Shown here piece after piece: positions 1-6,193 of a stretch of DNA of 6,193 bases (its first letter is position 1; each line of letters starts with the position of its first letter). The DNA lies in contig LKMY01000114.1 in the NCBI GenBank assembly GCA_001564205.1, positions 1 to 6,193 of the forward strand. Reading direction: 5' to 3'. Source of the DNA: Nanohaloarchaea archaeon PL-Br10_U2g5. Lineage in GTDB: Archaea; Halobacteriota; Halobacteria; Halobacteriales; Haloferacaceae. A program made the position numbers and the translations under genes. A model generated the notes under the pieces. It did not search any database. It was not told where the DNA came from and was given only the letters and a program-made list of their open reading frames with translations.

Positions 1-89
1 GCACGCCGGCACAGCGGTCGGAAGCGGGGAGCGTTGTCGTCGTCGCCGCGGCATATCTTCACGGAAGCTACCACGCCGTTCGTGAACAT
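1..89 (-). CDS. Possible 5' end of a divergent gene, cut by the window edge (weak)
   Basis: Reading leftwards from an ATG at 89-87, the minus strand stays open for 29 codons to the window edge, beginning MFTNGVVASVKICRGDDD. Most third positions are G or C, and GC content drops sharply to the right of this point, as at a coding boundary. A minus-strand TATA-like TTTTAACA (positions 121-114) is centred about 28 bases upstream, the spacing expected for a leaderless haloarchaeal transcript. I do not recognise the protein. Two other readings also stay open here: a minus-strand ATG at 54 giving an Arg-rich start, and a plus-strand frame ending at the TAA at 102-104. The fragment is too short to choose between them firmly. 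Confidence 0.22.
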   Translation of the reverse strand, partial: MFTNGVVASVKICRGDDDNAPRFRPLCRR

Positions 90-105
90 AATGTACTACC
101 ATAAT
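87..105. repeat. CATAAT direct repeat upstream of the glpA promoter
   Basis: CATAAT occurs at 87-92 and again at 100-105, 13 bases apart start to start. It lies upstream of the glpA TATA box and overlaps the possible divergent start at 89. It could be a regulator half-site pair or simply AT-rich sequence. Only the repeat itself is observed; a regulatory role is a guess. Confidence 0.3.
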
Positions 106-152
106 AAACTTCCTGTTAAAATCCCGATCAAACCGAGAGTGAAAAACTAGAG

Positions 153-160
153 TATATAAA
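153..160 (+). promoter_or_regulatory. TATA box, probable glpABC promoter
   Basis: TATATAAA is a near-ideal archaeal TATA box, preceded by a purine-rich stretch (GAAAAAC at 141-147) that could serve as the TFB-recognition element. Archaeal transcription usually begins about 25-30 bases downstream of the box, so the start would be near 180-187. That leaves an untranslated leader of about 80 bases before the glpA ATG, long for a haloarchaeon. A second, weaker AT-rich element (TAAAGTAAAG, 231-240) lies at the distance that would give a leaderless glpA mRNA, so two start sites are possible. Confidence 0.6.
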
Positions 161-230
161 TCTGGCGGAGACACGGCCATTTGCACTACTTGAATGTCCC
201 TGATAGTTATGATTGAGTCTGGATAAGAGG

Positions 231-240
231 TAAAGTAAAG
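231..240 (+). promoter_or_regulatory. Tandem TAAAG pair, possible proximal promoter element
   Basis: Two adjacent copies of TAAAG are centred about 29 bases before the glpA ATG. That is where a TATA box would lie for a leaderless transcript, which would explain why glpA has no nearby ribosome binding site. The match to an archaeal TATA box is poor, so this is a weak suggestion. Confidence 0.2.
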
Positions 241-264
241 TGTGCGGGGTCCCAGCGGATCGAT

Positions 265-2079
265 ATGGATCAACAGGTGGACGTCATCGTCGTCGGTGGG
301 GGATCGACGGGCTGTGGCGTCGTCAGGGATCTGGCGCGGCGAGGGCTCGATACGGTCCTCGTCGAGAAAGGGAACCTGACGCACGGGACGACCGGGCGCA
401 TGCACGGGCTATTACACAGCGGCGGTCGATACGCTGTCTCCGACCAGAAGAGCGCCCGCGAGTGTATCGAAGAGAACCGCGTCCTCCGCGACATCGCGGG
501 CCACTGCGTCGAGGAGACCGGTGGGATGTTCGTGAAGCGACCGGAGGATTCCGAGGAGTATTTTCAAGAGAAGTTGGAGGGCTGTCGCGCGTGCGACATC
601 CCTTCTGAGGTGATCGACGGTGAGGAAGCCCGCCGCCGCGAGCCGTACCTCGCGCGCGACGTCGAGAAGGCGATAGCGCTCCCTGACGGCGCGGTCGACC
701 CGTTTCGGCTCTGCGTCGCTAACGCGGTGGACGCTCGTGAGCACGGCGCCCGCGTCGAGACGCACGCCCCGGTAACCGACGTGCTCGTCGAGGATGGCGA
801 GATCGTCGGCGTGGAGATCGAACACGAATCCGGCCCGGGAAAGCGCGTCCACCGTACGCCCGGGACGACTGAGGAGATCCGCGCGCGACACGTCGTCAAC
901 GCGACCGGTGCATGGGCCGGACAGATCGGTGAGATGGCCGGCGTCGATGTCGAGGTTCGTCCCTCGAAAGGCGTGATGACGGTGATGAACACCCGGCAGG
1001 TCGACACCGTGATCAACCGCTGCCGACCGAAGGGCGACGCGGACATCATCGTTCCCCACGAGACCGCCTGCATCCTCGGGACGACCGACGAAGAGGTCGA
1101 CGACCCCGAGGACTACCCCGAAGAAGAGTGGGAAGTCGATCTCATGATAGAGACGCTCTCCGAACTGGTCCCGGCGTTGAAAGACGCCCGGACGCTCCGG
1201 TCGTTCTGGGGCGTTCGCCCCCTCTACGAGCCGCCAGGAACCGGCACAGAGGACCCGACCGACATCACCCGCGACTACTTCCTCTTGAATCACGACGAGC
1301 GCGACGATCTCCCCGGGATGACGACTATCGTCGGTGGGAAACTCACCACCTACCGGATGATGGCAGAGTCGATCAGCGACCACGTCTGTGAGCTTCTCGG
1401 CCACGAGGCGACCTGCGACACCGCCGATGTCCCCCTGCCGGGTTCAGAGCGCCCCGCACGGATGGAAGCGCTCATGGACGAGTTCGGGCTCCGCTCGCCG
1501 GTCGCCCGCCGCTCGGGCCAGCGGCTCGGCTCTCGCGCGGACGACGTGCTCGGCGGCGCCGATCCGAATCCCGTCGTCTGCGAGTGTGAGGGCGTCACGC
1601 GCGCGGAGGTTCGTGACGGTATCGACCAGGCGGGCAGCGACCTCAACGCGGTCCGGCTCCGCACGCGCGCCTCGATGGGGAACTGTCAGGGCGGCTTCTG
1701 TACGCATCGGATCGCCGCTGAACTCGCACAGGAGTATCCCGAGCCGGTCGTTCGCGACGCCGAAGACGAGCTGTACCAGGAGCGCTGGAAAGGACAGCGA
1801 CACGCGCTGTGGGGTCGACAGCTCTCGCAGGCGATGTTGAATCACCTGTTACACGCGACGACGATGAACCGCGACGGCGATCCGGCAAATCTCGACGCCG
1901 AAGTCGACTTCGGCGCGTTCGACGCTGGGGCCGATGAAGAGTCAGCGGGACCCAGCGGCGGGGCCGAAACCGGAACCGCCGCGGCTGACGGGGGCCGCGC
2001 AGGTGACGACGCGGCGACGGATGGGGGCCGCGCAGATGGCGACGCGGCCACCGACGGAGGGGCAGATGGCGATCGATAG
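265..2079 (+). CDS. glpA: Anaerobic glycerol-3-phosphate dehydrogenase subunit A (GlpA/GpdA)
   Basis: Catalytic FAD subunit that oxidises sn-glycerol 3-phosphate to dihydroxyacetone phosphate in the GlpABC complex on the cytoplasmic side of the membrane. The N-terminal Rossmann FAD fold shows GGGSTG at residues 11-16 and the acidic strand end VEKGN near 33-37. [14 protein letters not shown] (44-57), VDPFRL (144-149), WGVRPLY (315-321) and [12 protein letters not shown] (358-369) are family signatures that match E. coli GlpA as I remember it. A BFD-like [2Fe-2S] domain follows, with Cys439, Cys441, Cys474 and Cys479 (CEC, then CQGGFC). ERWKG (506-510) marks the conserved C-terminal part. At 604 residues it exceeds E. 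coli GlpA (542) mainly through a Gly/Ala/Asp-rich tail from about residue 553, which ends in three tandem repeats. The ATG at 265 is the only possible start; no Shine-Dalgarno is seen. The gene overlaps glpB by 14 bases and is first in the operon. Haloarchaea also name it gpdA. Confidence 0.96.
   Translation: MDQQVDVIVVGGGSTGCGVVRDLARRGLDTVLVEKGNLTHGTTGRMHGLLHSGGRYAVSDQKSARECIEENRVLRDIAGHCVEETGGMFVKRPEDSEEYFQEKLEGCRACDIPSEVIDGEEARRREPYLARDVEKAIALPDGAVDPFRLCVANAVDAREHGARVETHAPVTDVLVEDGEIVGVEIEHESGPGKRVHRTPGTTEEIRARHVVNATGAWAGQIGEMAGVDVEVRPSKGVMTVMNTRQVDTVINRCRPKGDADIIVPHETACILGTTDEEVDDPEDYPEEEWEVDLMIETLSELVPALKDARTLRSFWGVRPLYEPPGTGTEDPTDITRDYFLLNHDERDDLPGMTTIVGGKLTTYRMMAESISDHVCELLGHEATCDTADVPLPGSERPARMEALMDEFGLRSPVARRSGQRLGSRADDVLGGADPNPVVCECEGVTRAEVRDGIDQAGSDLNAVRLRTRASMGNCQGGFCTHRIAAELAQEYPEPVVRDAEDELYQERWKGQRHALWGRQLSQAMLNHLLHATTMNRDGDPANLDAEVDFGAFDAGADEESAGPSGGAETGTAAADGGRAGDDAATDGGRADGDAATDGGADGDR
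1981..2076 (+). repeat. Three imperfect tandem repeats encoding the GlpA C-terminal tail
   Basis: Units lie at 1981-2010 (30 bases), 2011-2043 (33 bases) and 2044-2076 (33 bases). In the glpA frame they read [21 protein letters not shown] and [11 protein letters not shown]. In the glpB frame each carries a possible start codon at a similar place: GTG at 2003, ATG at 2036 and ATG at 2066. The 11-base string GCAGATGGCGA occurs identically at 2032-2042 and 2062-2072. Only the third unit has a strong ribosome binding site before its ATG. The tail lies beyond the conserved GlpA core and is probably disordered. Confidence 0.85.
2056..2062 (+). promoter_or_regulatory. Ribosome binding site fixing the glpB start
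   Basis: GGAGGGG includes a full GGAGG match to the archaeal 16S anti-Shine-Dalgarno, and the GGAGG ends 5 bases before the ATG at 2066. It lies inside the glpA coding sequence. The upstream in-frame ATG candidates at 1934 and 2036 lack a comparable site, so 2066 is the preferred start. Confidence 0.8.
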
Positions 2080-3445
2080 CGACGTCCTCGTGGTTGGCGG
2101 TGGGCTCGCCGCGATCACTTCGGCGATCGCGGCCGCTCGTGAAGGATCCGACGTCCGGCTCGTCTCACACAAGTCGAGCACGCTCCGGCAGGCGTCAGGG
2201 CTGATCGACGCGCTCGGGTACGTCCCCGCGGTCGAGCCTGCGAAGCCGCTCCGTGAGGGGCCGCCGACCGCGGGCCGCGAACTCGACCGCGACGAGTGGC
2301 CCGACCCAGAGGGGCCGCTCTCAGACCCCTTCGAAGCGATCGAACGGCTCCCGGAAACCCACCCGTACCAGATTGTCGGCGTCGACGCGCTGCGAGATGG
2401 GCTCGATCTCTTCGACGAGCTCGTCGGCGACGCGTACCGCGGCGGACACACCGACCGAAACGCCCTCCTCCCGACGTTCGGCGGGAGCGTGAAACCGACC
2501 GCGCGCTACCCGGCCGCCGCCGAGGCGGGGCTCGCGAGCGACGACCGACCGACCCTGATCGTCGGCTTTCGTTCGTTGACCGAATACGACGCGAGAGCGT
2601 TCGCGGGGCGGTTAGCGGCGGCCGGCGTTCCCTTCGACGTCGCCGGTGCCGAAGTCGAGTTCGCAGAGGCGTTCCGCGCCGACACGAAGGTCACTCGGGT
2701 CGCGAAAGCGCTCGATCACGACGAGGAAATCGACGGCACGCCGGCCCGCGAGGCGCTGGCGAAAGCCGTGAGCCCGCACCTCCACGACGTCGTCGACGAG
2801 GCGGGCGGCGTCGACCGCGTCGAGCGCGTCGGCTTCCCGGCGTTTCTCGGCGACCAGCACGGCGAAGCGGTCCGCGCCGAGCTGGCCGATCGGCTCGGCG
2901 CCGACGTGTTCGAGATTCCGATGGGGCCGCCGAGCCTCCCCGGGCTCCGGCTGGAAGACCGACTGTACGACGCGCTCGACGCCGAGGGCGTCCGGTTCGA
3001 GACCGGCAACCCGGTCGTCGGCATCGAGACGGAGACTGACGGCCGGATCGAGTCGGTGTCGGTCAGTAAAAAAGGGCGCGAGACGCCCTACGGCGCCGAC
3101 GCCTTCGTGCTGGCGACTGGCGGGCTCGTCGGAAAGGGGTTGGACTCCGACCGCGATGGAGTCCGAGAGCGGGCGTTCGACCTCCACGTCGAACAGCCCG
3201 CGGACCGGTACGAGTGGTTCGTCGACGACGCGTTCGGCGACCAGCCGTACGCGCGGTTCGGGGTTCGACCTGACGAGCGAGGGCGCCCGCTCGACGCCAA
3301 CGGCGCGGTACAGTACGCGAACGTCTTCGCGGCCGGCGGGGTCGTCGGCGGCGCGGATATCGCGAGAGAGAAGTCCGCGAGCGGGGTGTCGCTCGCGACC
3401 GGCATCGTGGCCGGACGGCAGGCGGCGACGGAGGCCAAGCAATGA
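2066..3445 (+). CDS. glpB: Anaerobic glycerol-3-phosphate dehydrogenase subunit B (GlpB/GpdB)
   Basis: Second flavin subunit of the GlpABC complex, pairing with GlpA; in the E. coli enzyme it is associated with flavin and needed for activity. The protein is 459 residues (E. coli GlpB: 419). It opens with a dinucleotide-binding strand and GGGLAA at residues 11-16, followed by the basic stretch VRLVSHK (30-36). SGLIDALG (44-51), HPYQI (99-103), FPAFLG (257-262), [19 protein letters not shown] (286-304), VLATGG (348-353) and the C-terminal [15 protein letters not shown] (419-433) fit the GlpB family, including the late flavin-binding segment. The start at 2066 is chosen because GGAGG lies 5 bases upstream and the flavin fold then begins at the usual distance from the N terminus. 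Starting at 1934 would add 44 residues of shadow sequence from the glpA tail. The gene overlaps glpA by 14 bases and glpC by 4, so translation is probably coupled. Confidence 0.93.
   Translation: MAIDSDVLVVGGGLAAITSAIAAAREGSDVRLVSHKSSTLRQASGLIDALGYVPAVEPAKPLREGPPTAGRELDRDEWPDPEGPLSDPFEAIERLPETHPYQIVGVDALRDGLDLFDELVGDAYRGGHTDRNALLPTFGGSVKPTARYPAAAEAGLASDDRPTLIVGFRSLTEYDARAFAGRLAAAGVPFDVAGAEVEFAEAFRADTKVTRVAKALDHDEEIDGTPAREALAKAVSPHLHDVVDEAGGVDRVERVGFPAFLGDQHGEAVRAELADRLGADVFEIPMGPPSLPGLRLEDRLYDALDAEGVRFETGNPVVGIETETDGRIESVSVSKKGRETPYGADAFVLATGGLVGKGLDSDRDGVRERAFDLHVEQPADRYEWFVDDAFGDQPYARFGVRPDERGRPLDANGAVQYANVFAAGGVVGGADIAREKSASGVSLATGIVAGRQAATEAKQ
3430..3434 (+). promoter_or_regulatory. Ribosome binding site for glpC
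   Basis: GGAGG ends 7 bases before the glpC ATG at 3442, inside the last codons of glpB. Together with the ATGA stop/start overlap it supports initiation at 3442, and so supports the long N-terminal extension of GlpC being translated. Confidence 0.75.
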
Positions 3446-4950
3446 CACGAGACACAGACGAGGGAGACGACGGCGACGAATCGGACGGAGAACCTCGCGG
3501 CTCCGAGGAGCCGAGCCCCGGAGTCCCGCAGGCGGGTCGCAACGAGCAGCCGTCGATATTCGTTCCCGACGACGGAGAGCCGAAAGAGGCGACCGGAGCG
3601 GGAGGACGAACGGCGACCGACGAACGGCCCGCAACCGACGGTGGCGTCAAAAGCGCGACTGGCGGGAGCGATTCGACAGAGCTCGATCCGGACGCGTACG
3701 ATCCGGTTGACGTGTTCCCCGGCGGCGACCTCGACCTCCGGGAGGGCGCCGACTCCTGTTATAAATGCACGAGCTGTGACACCTCCTGTCCGGTCGCGGA
3801 GGTCGACGAGGAGTTCCCCGGACCGAAGTTCCAGGGGCCCGAGCAGTGGCGGCTCAAGCGGAAGGGCGACCACGACATCGACCCGTCGATCGATTCCTGT
3901 TCGAACTGCATGCGATGTGACGACGCCTGCCCCTCCTCGGTGCCGCTCTCACAGATGCACAACGAGGCGCGCGGGCAGTTCGTCGAAGAGCAGATGGAGA
4001 AGCTCTCACTGGAGTACGTCCGCAACCGCGTGCTCGCGAACTATCACACCTCGGCACAGCTCGCCAGCGTCTTCCCGCGAACCTCCTCGTTCGTGATGAA
4101 CTTCGGCCCGGTCCGGTGGGGAATGGAGAAGGTGCTCGGCATTCCGAAAGAGCGCGACTTCCCCGAGTTCGCCACCGAGACGTTCCGCGAGTGGTGGAAG
4201 GCTCGCGGCGGCGCACAGGTCGAGAACCCCGACAAGCGCGTCGCGTACTTCCACGGCTGTTACTCCAACTACAACACGCCCGAGGTCGGCAAGGCGATGG
4301 TACGAGTGTACGAGCAGTTCGGCTACGAGGTGATGGTACCACCCCAGAAGTGTTCGGGCACGCCGATGTTCGCGAACGGAATGTTGAAAGACGCGCGTCG
4401 ACACGCGGAGACGAACGTCGAGAACCTGATCGAAGCGATCGGAGCGGGAGCGGACGTCATCGCCTCCTGTACCTCGTGTTCGCTGTCGCTACGGCAGGAG
4501 TATCCCGAACTGTTCGACATTCACGGGATCGAGGACGTCTCCGAACACACCTATGAGGCGTTAGAGTATCTCCGGATCCACGAGGACCTCGACGGTGCGC
4601 TCGACGGGAGCACGCTTGCTACCGAGCAGTCGTTCGCGTACCACGCCCCGTGTCACGCCCGAAACCAGGGGCTCTCCCGACAGGCCGTCGAGACGTTCCG
4701 AGACGTCGACGGCGTGAACATGGAAGACGTGGGGGACTCCTGTTCGGGCATCTCAGGCACGTACGGCTGGAAAGAAGAGAAGTACGAAAAGTCGATGAAG
4801 ATCGGCGAGGAGATGTTCGAGCACATGGAAGACGCAGAGGGCGACGTGGGGATGACCGAGTGTCCGACCTGTGCGATGCAGATGGAGCACGGGACGGGGT
4901 ACGAGATCAAACACCCGCTTCAGCTACTTGAAGAGACGGTCGTCGCCTGA
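3442..4950 (+). CDS. glpC: Anaerobic glycerol-3-phosphate dehydrogenase iron-sulfur subunit C (GlpC/GpdC)
   Basis: Electron-transfer subunit that ties GlpAB to the membrane and passes electrons to the quinone pool (menaquinone in haloarchaea, from general knowledge). Two ferredoxin-type [4Fe-4S] motifs are visible: Cys106, 109, 112, 116 and Cys153, 156, 159, 163, each followed by Pro. Two CCG-type domains follow: Cys273, Cys304, Cys343/346 and Cys404, Cys434, Cys474/477. Both central CCG motifs read CSG here (KCSG, SCSG), whereas I remember CCG in E. coli GlpC. Residues 1 to about 100 form a Gly/Asp/Glu/Thr-rich extension with no obvious fold, making the protein 502 residues against 396 in E. 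coli. I see no transmembrane helix; membrane contact is probably through an amphipathic region around 195-235. The start overlaps the glpB stop as ATGA and has a good ribosome binding site. The only plausible internal start is a GTG at 3712 (residue 91), which has no such site. Confidence 0.94.
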   Translation: MTRDTDEGDDGDESDGEPRGSEEPSPGVPQAGRNEQPSIFVPDDGEPKEATGAGGRTATDERPATDGGVKSATGGSDSTELDPDAYDPVDVFPGGDLDLREGADSCYKCTSCDTSCPVAEVDEEFPGPKFQGPEQWRLKRKGDHDIDPSIDSCSNCMRCDDACPSSVPLSQMHNEARGQFVEEQMEKLSLEYVRNRVLANYHTSAQLASVFPRTSSFVMNFGPVRWGMEKVLGIPKERDFPEFATETFREWWKARGGAQVENPDKRVAYFHGCYSNYNTPEVGKAMVRVYEQFGYEVMVPPQKCSGTPMFANGMLKDARRHAETNVENLIEAIGAGADVIASCTSCSLSLRQEYPELFDIHGIEDVSEHTYEALEYLRIHEDLDGALDGSTLATEQSFAYHAPCHARNQGLSRQAVETFRDVDGVNMEDVGDSCSGISGTYGWKEEKYEKSMKIGEEMFEHMEDAEGDVGMTECPTCAMQMEHGTGYEIKHPLQLLEETVVA

Positions 4951-5036
4951 ACGGCGACGCAGAATATTGGGAGTAGCTCGTCGATCGGCCTCAGATCGCT
5001 CCAAGCGTAGAACCACGCGTTGAACGGGACCGAGAA

Positions 5037-5059
5037 AACGGTGGCGACCTGTCACCGTT
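5037..5059. repeat. Inverted repeat / hairpin after glpC
   Basis: AACGGTG (5037-5043) pairs perfectly with CACCGTT (5053-5059). G-U and C-G pairs can extend the stem to 10 pairs around a 3-base loop (ACC, 5047-5049). It lies 86 bases after the glpC stop and 22 bases before the TATA-like box of the next gene. No T-tract follows, so a classical terminator is doubtful. It could be an operator for the downstream gene or an RNA element that stabilises the glpC 3' end. Confidence 0.5.
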
Positions 5060-5081
5060 CGGGACGAAACCAACCCGTGCG

Positions 5082-5089
5082 TTCATATA
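5082..5089 (+). promoter_or_regulatory. TATA-like box for the propeller gene (leaderless)
   Basis: TTCATATA is centred about 26 bases before the ATG at 5112, the spacing expected when transcription begins at or next to the start codon. The gene also lacks a clear Shine-Dalgarno, consistent with a leaderless mRNA. This suggests it is transcribed separately from glpABC. Confidence 0.55.
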
Positions 5090-5111
5090 CTCAGAGCGGT
5101 GACGGACGGCC

Positions 5112-6193
5112 ATGTTTACGGAGCGGTCCGACATCCTCGCAGACGCCGACCCAATCCGTGGGTACGGGCTCGCCGTGACGCCGGGGCGAGACGGACCGCT
5201 CGTCTTCGTTGCGGGTTACGGTGAGCCCAACCGCCTCTATAGCCGCAACGACAACGAGTTCGTCGACACGGCCTGCGGTATCGTTGCCGACGGGACGCGA
5301 CACGGGATGGGCGTGTGCGCCGCAGACCTCGACGCCGACGGCTGCGAAGAGGTGTACGTTCACAACTGCGCGAAAGGGGTCGACGGCGGCGGCGACCCCG
5401 ACCTCCTGTTAAATCGACTCGAATCCGAGCGATACCGTTGGACAGACGTGTTCGCGCTCGACGTGAACACCGATCGGCTGGACGTCCGCGCTGGCCGGTC
5501 GGTCACCGCGCTCGACCGACTCGGAACCGGTCGCTACGGCGTTGCCGTCTCGGGGTACGCTGCGCCGCTCGCGTTTTACGAGCTGGGTGACGACGGCGAG
5601 ATAACGGATATGGCTGAGGCGGTCGGGTTGGAGGTCGAGGGTGGCTGCCGCTCGCTTTTGGCGCTGCCGTCCGACGCCGGAGCGGCCGATATTTTCGCGG
5701 GCGTCGAACGAGGACCGAATCACCTGTTTCAGAACGAGCGCGGCCACTACGACCGGGCCGACGGCGGCCCGGACCTCGCGGATCCGACCGGAGACACCCG
5801 TGGCGCGGCCCTCGTCGATGAGGGAGGGACCACCGCGCTCGCCGTCGGAAACGACGCGGTACCGAACCGATTACTCCGGCGCGGTTCCGACGGCAAATTC
5901 ACCGACGTCGCACCCCCCTCGCTCCGGGAGCCCGAGCGTGTTCGAACCGTCGTCTCCGCTGACTTCGACAACGATGGCCGCGAGGAGCTGTTTTATAATG
6001 TGCTCGGTGAACCGAACCTGCTGTTCGAGCGGGACGACGCTGATGGTCGGGGTGACACGGTCTCGGAATGGCGCCGCGTCGACGCCGGACCGGCCGCGGA
6101 GCCGAACGGATTCGGGACCGGGGCCGTCGCGGCGGACCTCGATGCCGACGGCGTGCTTGAACTGATCGTCGTCCACGGGGAAGTCGCTGCACA
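5112..6193 (+). CDS. FG-GAP/VCBS-repeat beta-propeller protein, CRTAC1-like, truncated by the window edge
   Basis: An open frame of 360 codons runs to the right edge without a stop. The protein has several propeller-type repeats with Ca-binding-like DxDxDG loops: DLDADG at residues 72-77, DFDNDG at 284-289 and DLDADG at 342-347, each following an Ala-Asp or Ser-Ala-Asp turn and followed by a hydrophobic strand (EEVYV, EELFY, LELIVV). A second recurring element, roughly PN-x-L-(Y/L/F) then an aromatic and a TD/VD turn, appears near 39-54, 202-217, 251-267 and 301-307. This fits FG-GAP/VCBS propellers of the CRTAC1 (ASPIC/UnbV) kind; any C-terminal ASPIC/UnbV domain would lie past the edge. Unlike most such proteins it starts MFTERSDILADADP with no signal peptide, so it is probably cytosolic. 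An in-frame stop at 5100-5102 leaves 5112 as the only start. Its biochemical role is unknown to me. Confidence 0.8.
   Translation, partial: MFTERSDILADADPIRGYGLAVTPGRDGPLVFVAGYGEPNRLYSRNDNEFVDTACGIVADGTRHGMGVCAADLDADGCEEVYVHNCAKGVDGGGDPDLLLNRLESERYRWTDVFALDVNTDRLDVRAGRSVTALDRLGTGRYGVAVSGYAAPLAFYELGDDGEITDMAEAVGLEVEGGCRSLLALPSDAGAADIFAGVERGPNHLFQNERGHYDRADGGPDLADPTGDTRGAALVDEGGTTALAVGNDAVPNRLLRRGSDGKFTDVAPPSLREPERVRTVVSADFDNDGREELFYNVLGEPNLLFERDDADGRGDTVSEWRRVDAGPAAEPNGFGTGAVAADLDADGVLELIVVHGEVAA

Larger units (their letters stand above)
90..264. other. AT-rich intergenic control region upstream of glpA
   Basis: This stretch is clearly richer in A and T than the flanking DNA and holds no convincing gene. 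It contains the CATAAT direct repeat (its first copy starts just to the left, at 87), a minus-strand TATA-like box (114-121), the plus-strand TATA box (153-160) and a tandem TAAAG pair (231-240). The glpA frame has a stop (TGA 214-216) and no ATG or GTG between it and position 265, so glpA cannot start further upstream. No GGAGG-type ribosome binding site lies within 20 bases of the glpA ATG; the nearest GAGG is at 227-230, about 35 bases away. Confidence 0.7.
4951..5111. other. Intergenic gap between glpC and the propeller gene
   Basis: No gene is seen in these 161 bases. The stretch holds a small inverted repeat (CGATC 4982-4986 with GATCG 4994-4998), a stronger hairpin (5037-5059) and a TATA-like box (5082-5089). 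No T-run typical of archaeal termination follows glpC, so where the operon transcript ends is unclear. Confidence 0.6.

Noticed and set aside
87..105. CATAAT repeat as a GlpR operator
   Set aside because: I cannot match it to a binding motif I know with certainty, so no regulator is named.
257..271. GGATC direct repeat around the glpA start codon
   Set aside because: Two 5-base copies overlapping the start region are easily expected by chance and partly set by coding sequence.
240..608. Plus-strand GTG-started frame overlapping the glpA start
   Set aside because: Its product is Arg-rich low-complexity sequence, while the glpA frame in the same DNA shows a clear FAD-binding fold.
412..1404. 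330-codon open frame on the minus strand opposite glpA
   Set aside because: It lies wholly opposite a well-supported gene with family motifs. Long antisense frames are expected in GC-rich haloarchaeal genes, and its sequence shows no recognisable domain.
1934..2065. 44-codon upstream extension of glpB from an ATG at 1934
   Set aside because: It would overlap glpA by 146 bases and add shadow sequence without a fold. The ATG at 2066 has GGAGG at ideal spacing and starts right before the flavin-binding motif.
2612..3634. 340-codon open frame on the minus strand opposite glpB and early glpC
   Set aside because: Arg-rich shadow of two well-supported genes, crossing their junction; no domain and no promoter seen.
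5037..5059. Hairpin as an intrinsic terminator of the glp operon
   Set aside because: No T-rich tract follows it, and archaeal termination depends mainly on T-tracts, so it is listed only as an inverted repeat of unknown role.

Overview
The window looks like chromosomal DNA from a halophilic archaeon (Halobacteria). It is GC-rich, its proteins are very rich in Asp and Glu, its coding frames favour G or C at third positions, its intergenic DNA is AT-richer with archaeal TATA-like boxes, and one gene seems to start from a leaderless promoter. The genus cannot be fixed from sequence alone; a Halorubrum-like organism is a guess.

Layout. Positions 1-264 are non-coding or weakly coding: a possible 5' end of a divergent gene at the left edge, then an AT-rich control region with a clear TATA box at 153-160. 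Three genes on the + strand follow with overlapping ends, forming an operon for anaerobic-type glycerol-3-phosphate dehydrogenase: glpA (265-2079), glpB (2066-3445) and glpC (3442-4950), also called gpdABC in haloarchaea. A 161-base gap (4951-5111) holds a perfect 7-bp hairpin arm pair and a TATA-like box placed for a leaderless transcript. The last gene (5112 to the right edge, cut off) encodes a cytosolic FG-GAP/VCBS-type beta-propeller protein of the CRTAC1 kind.

How they work together. GlpA and GlpB are the flavin subunits that oxidise sn-glycerol 3-phosphate to dihydroxyacetone phosphate. GlpC is the iron-sulfur subunit that passes the electrons to the membrane quinone pool. In haloarchaea this is the step after glycerol kinase in glycerol use. 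Glycerol kinase and a glycerol facilitator are not in the window. The propeller protein has its own promoter and no demonstrated link to glycerol.

The system itself is known. The unusual points are in the details. The glpB start lies inside a tandem repeat that encodes the GlpA C-terminal tail, and each repeat unit carries a potential glpB-frame start codon. Both CCG motifs of GlpC are changed to CSG. GlpC has a disordered acidic N-terminal extension of about 100 residues.
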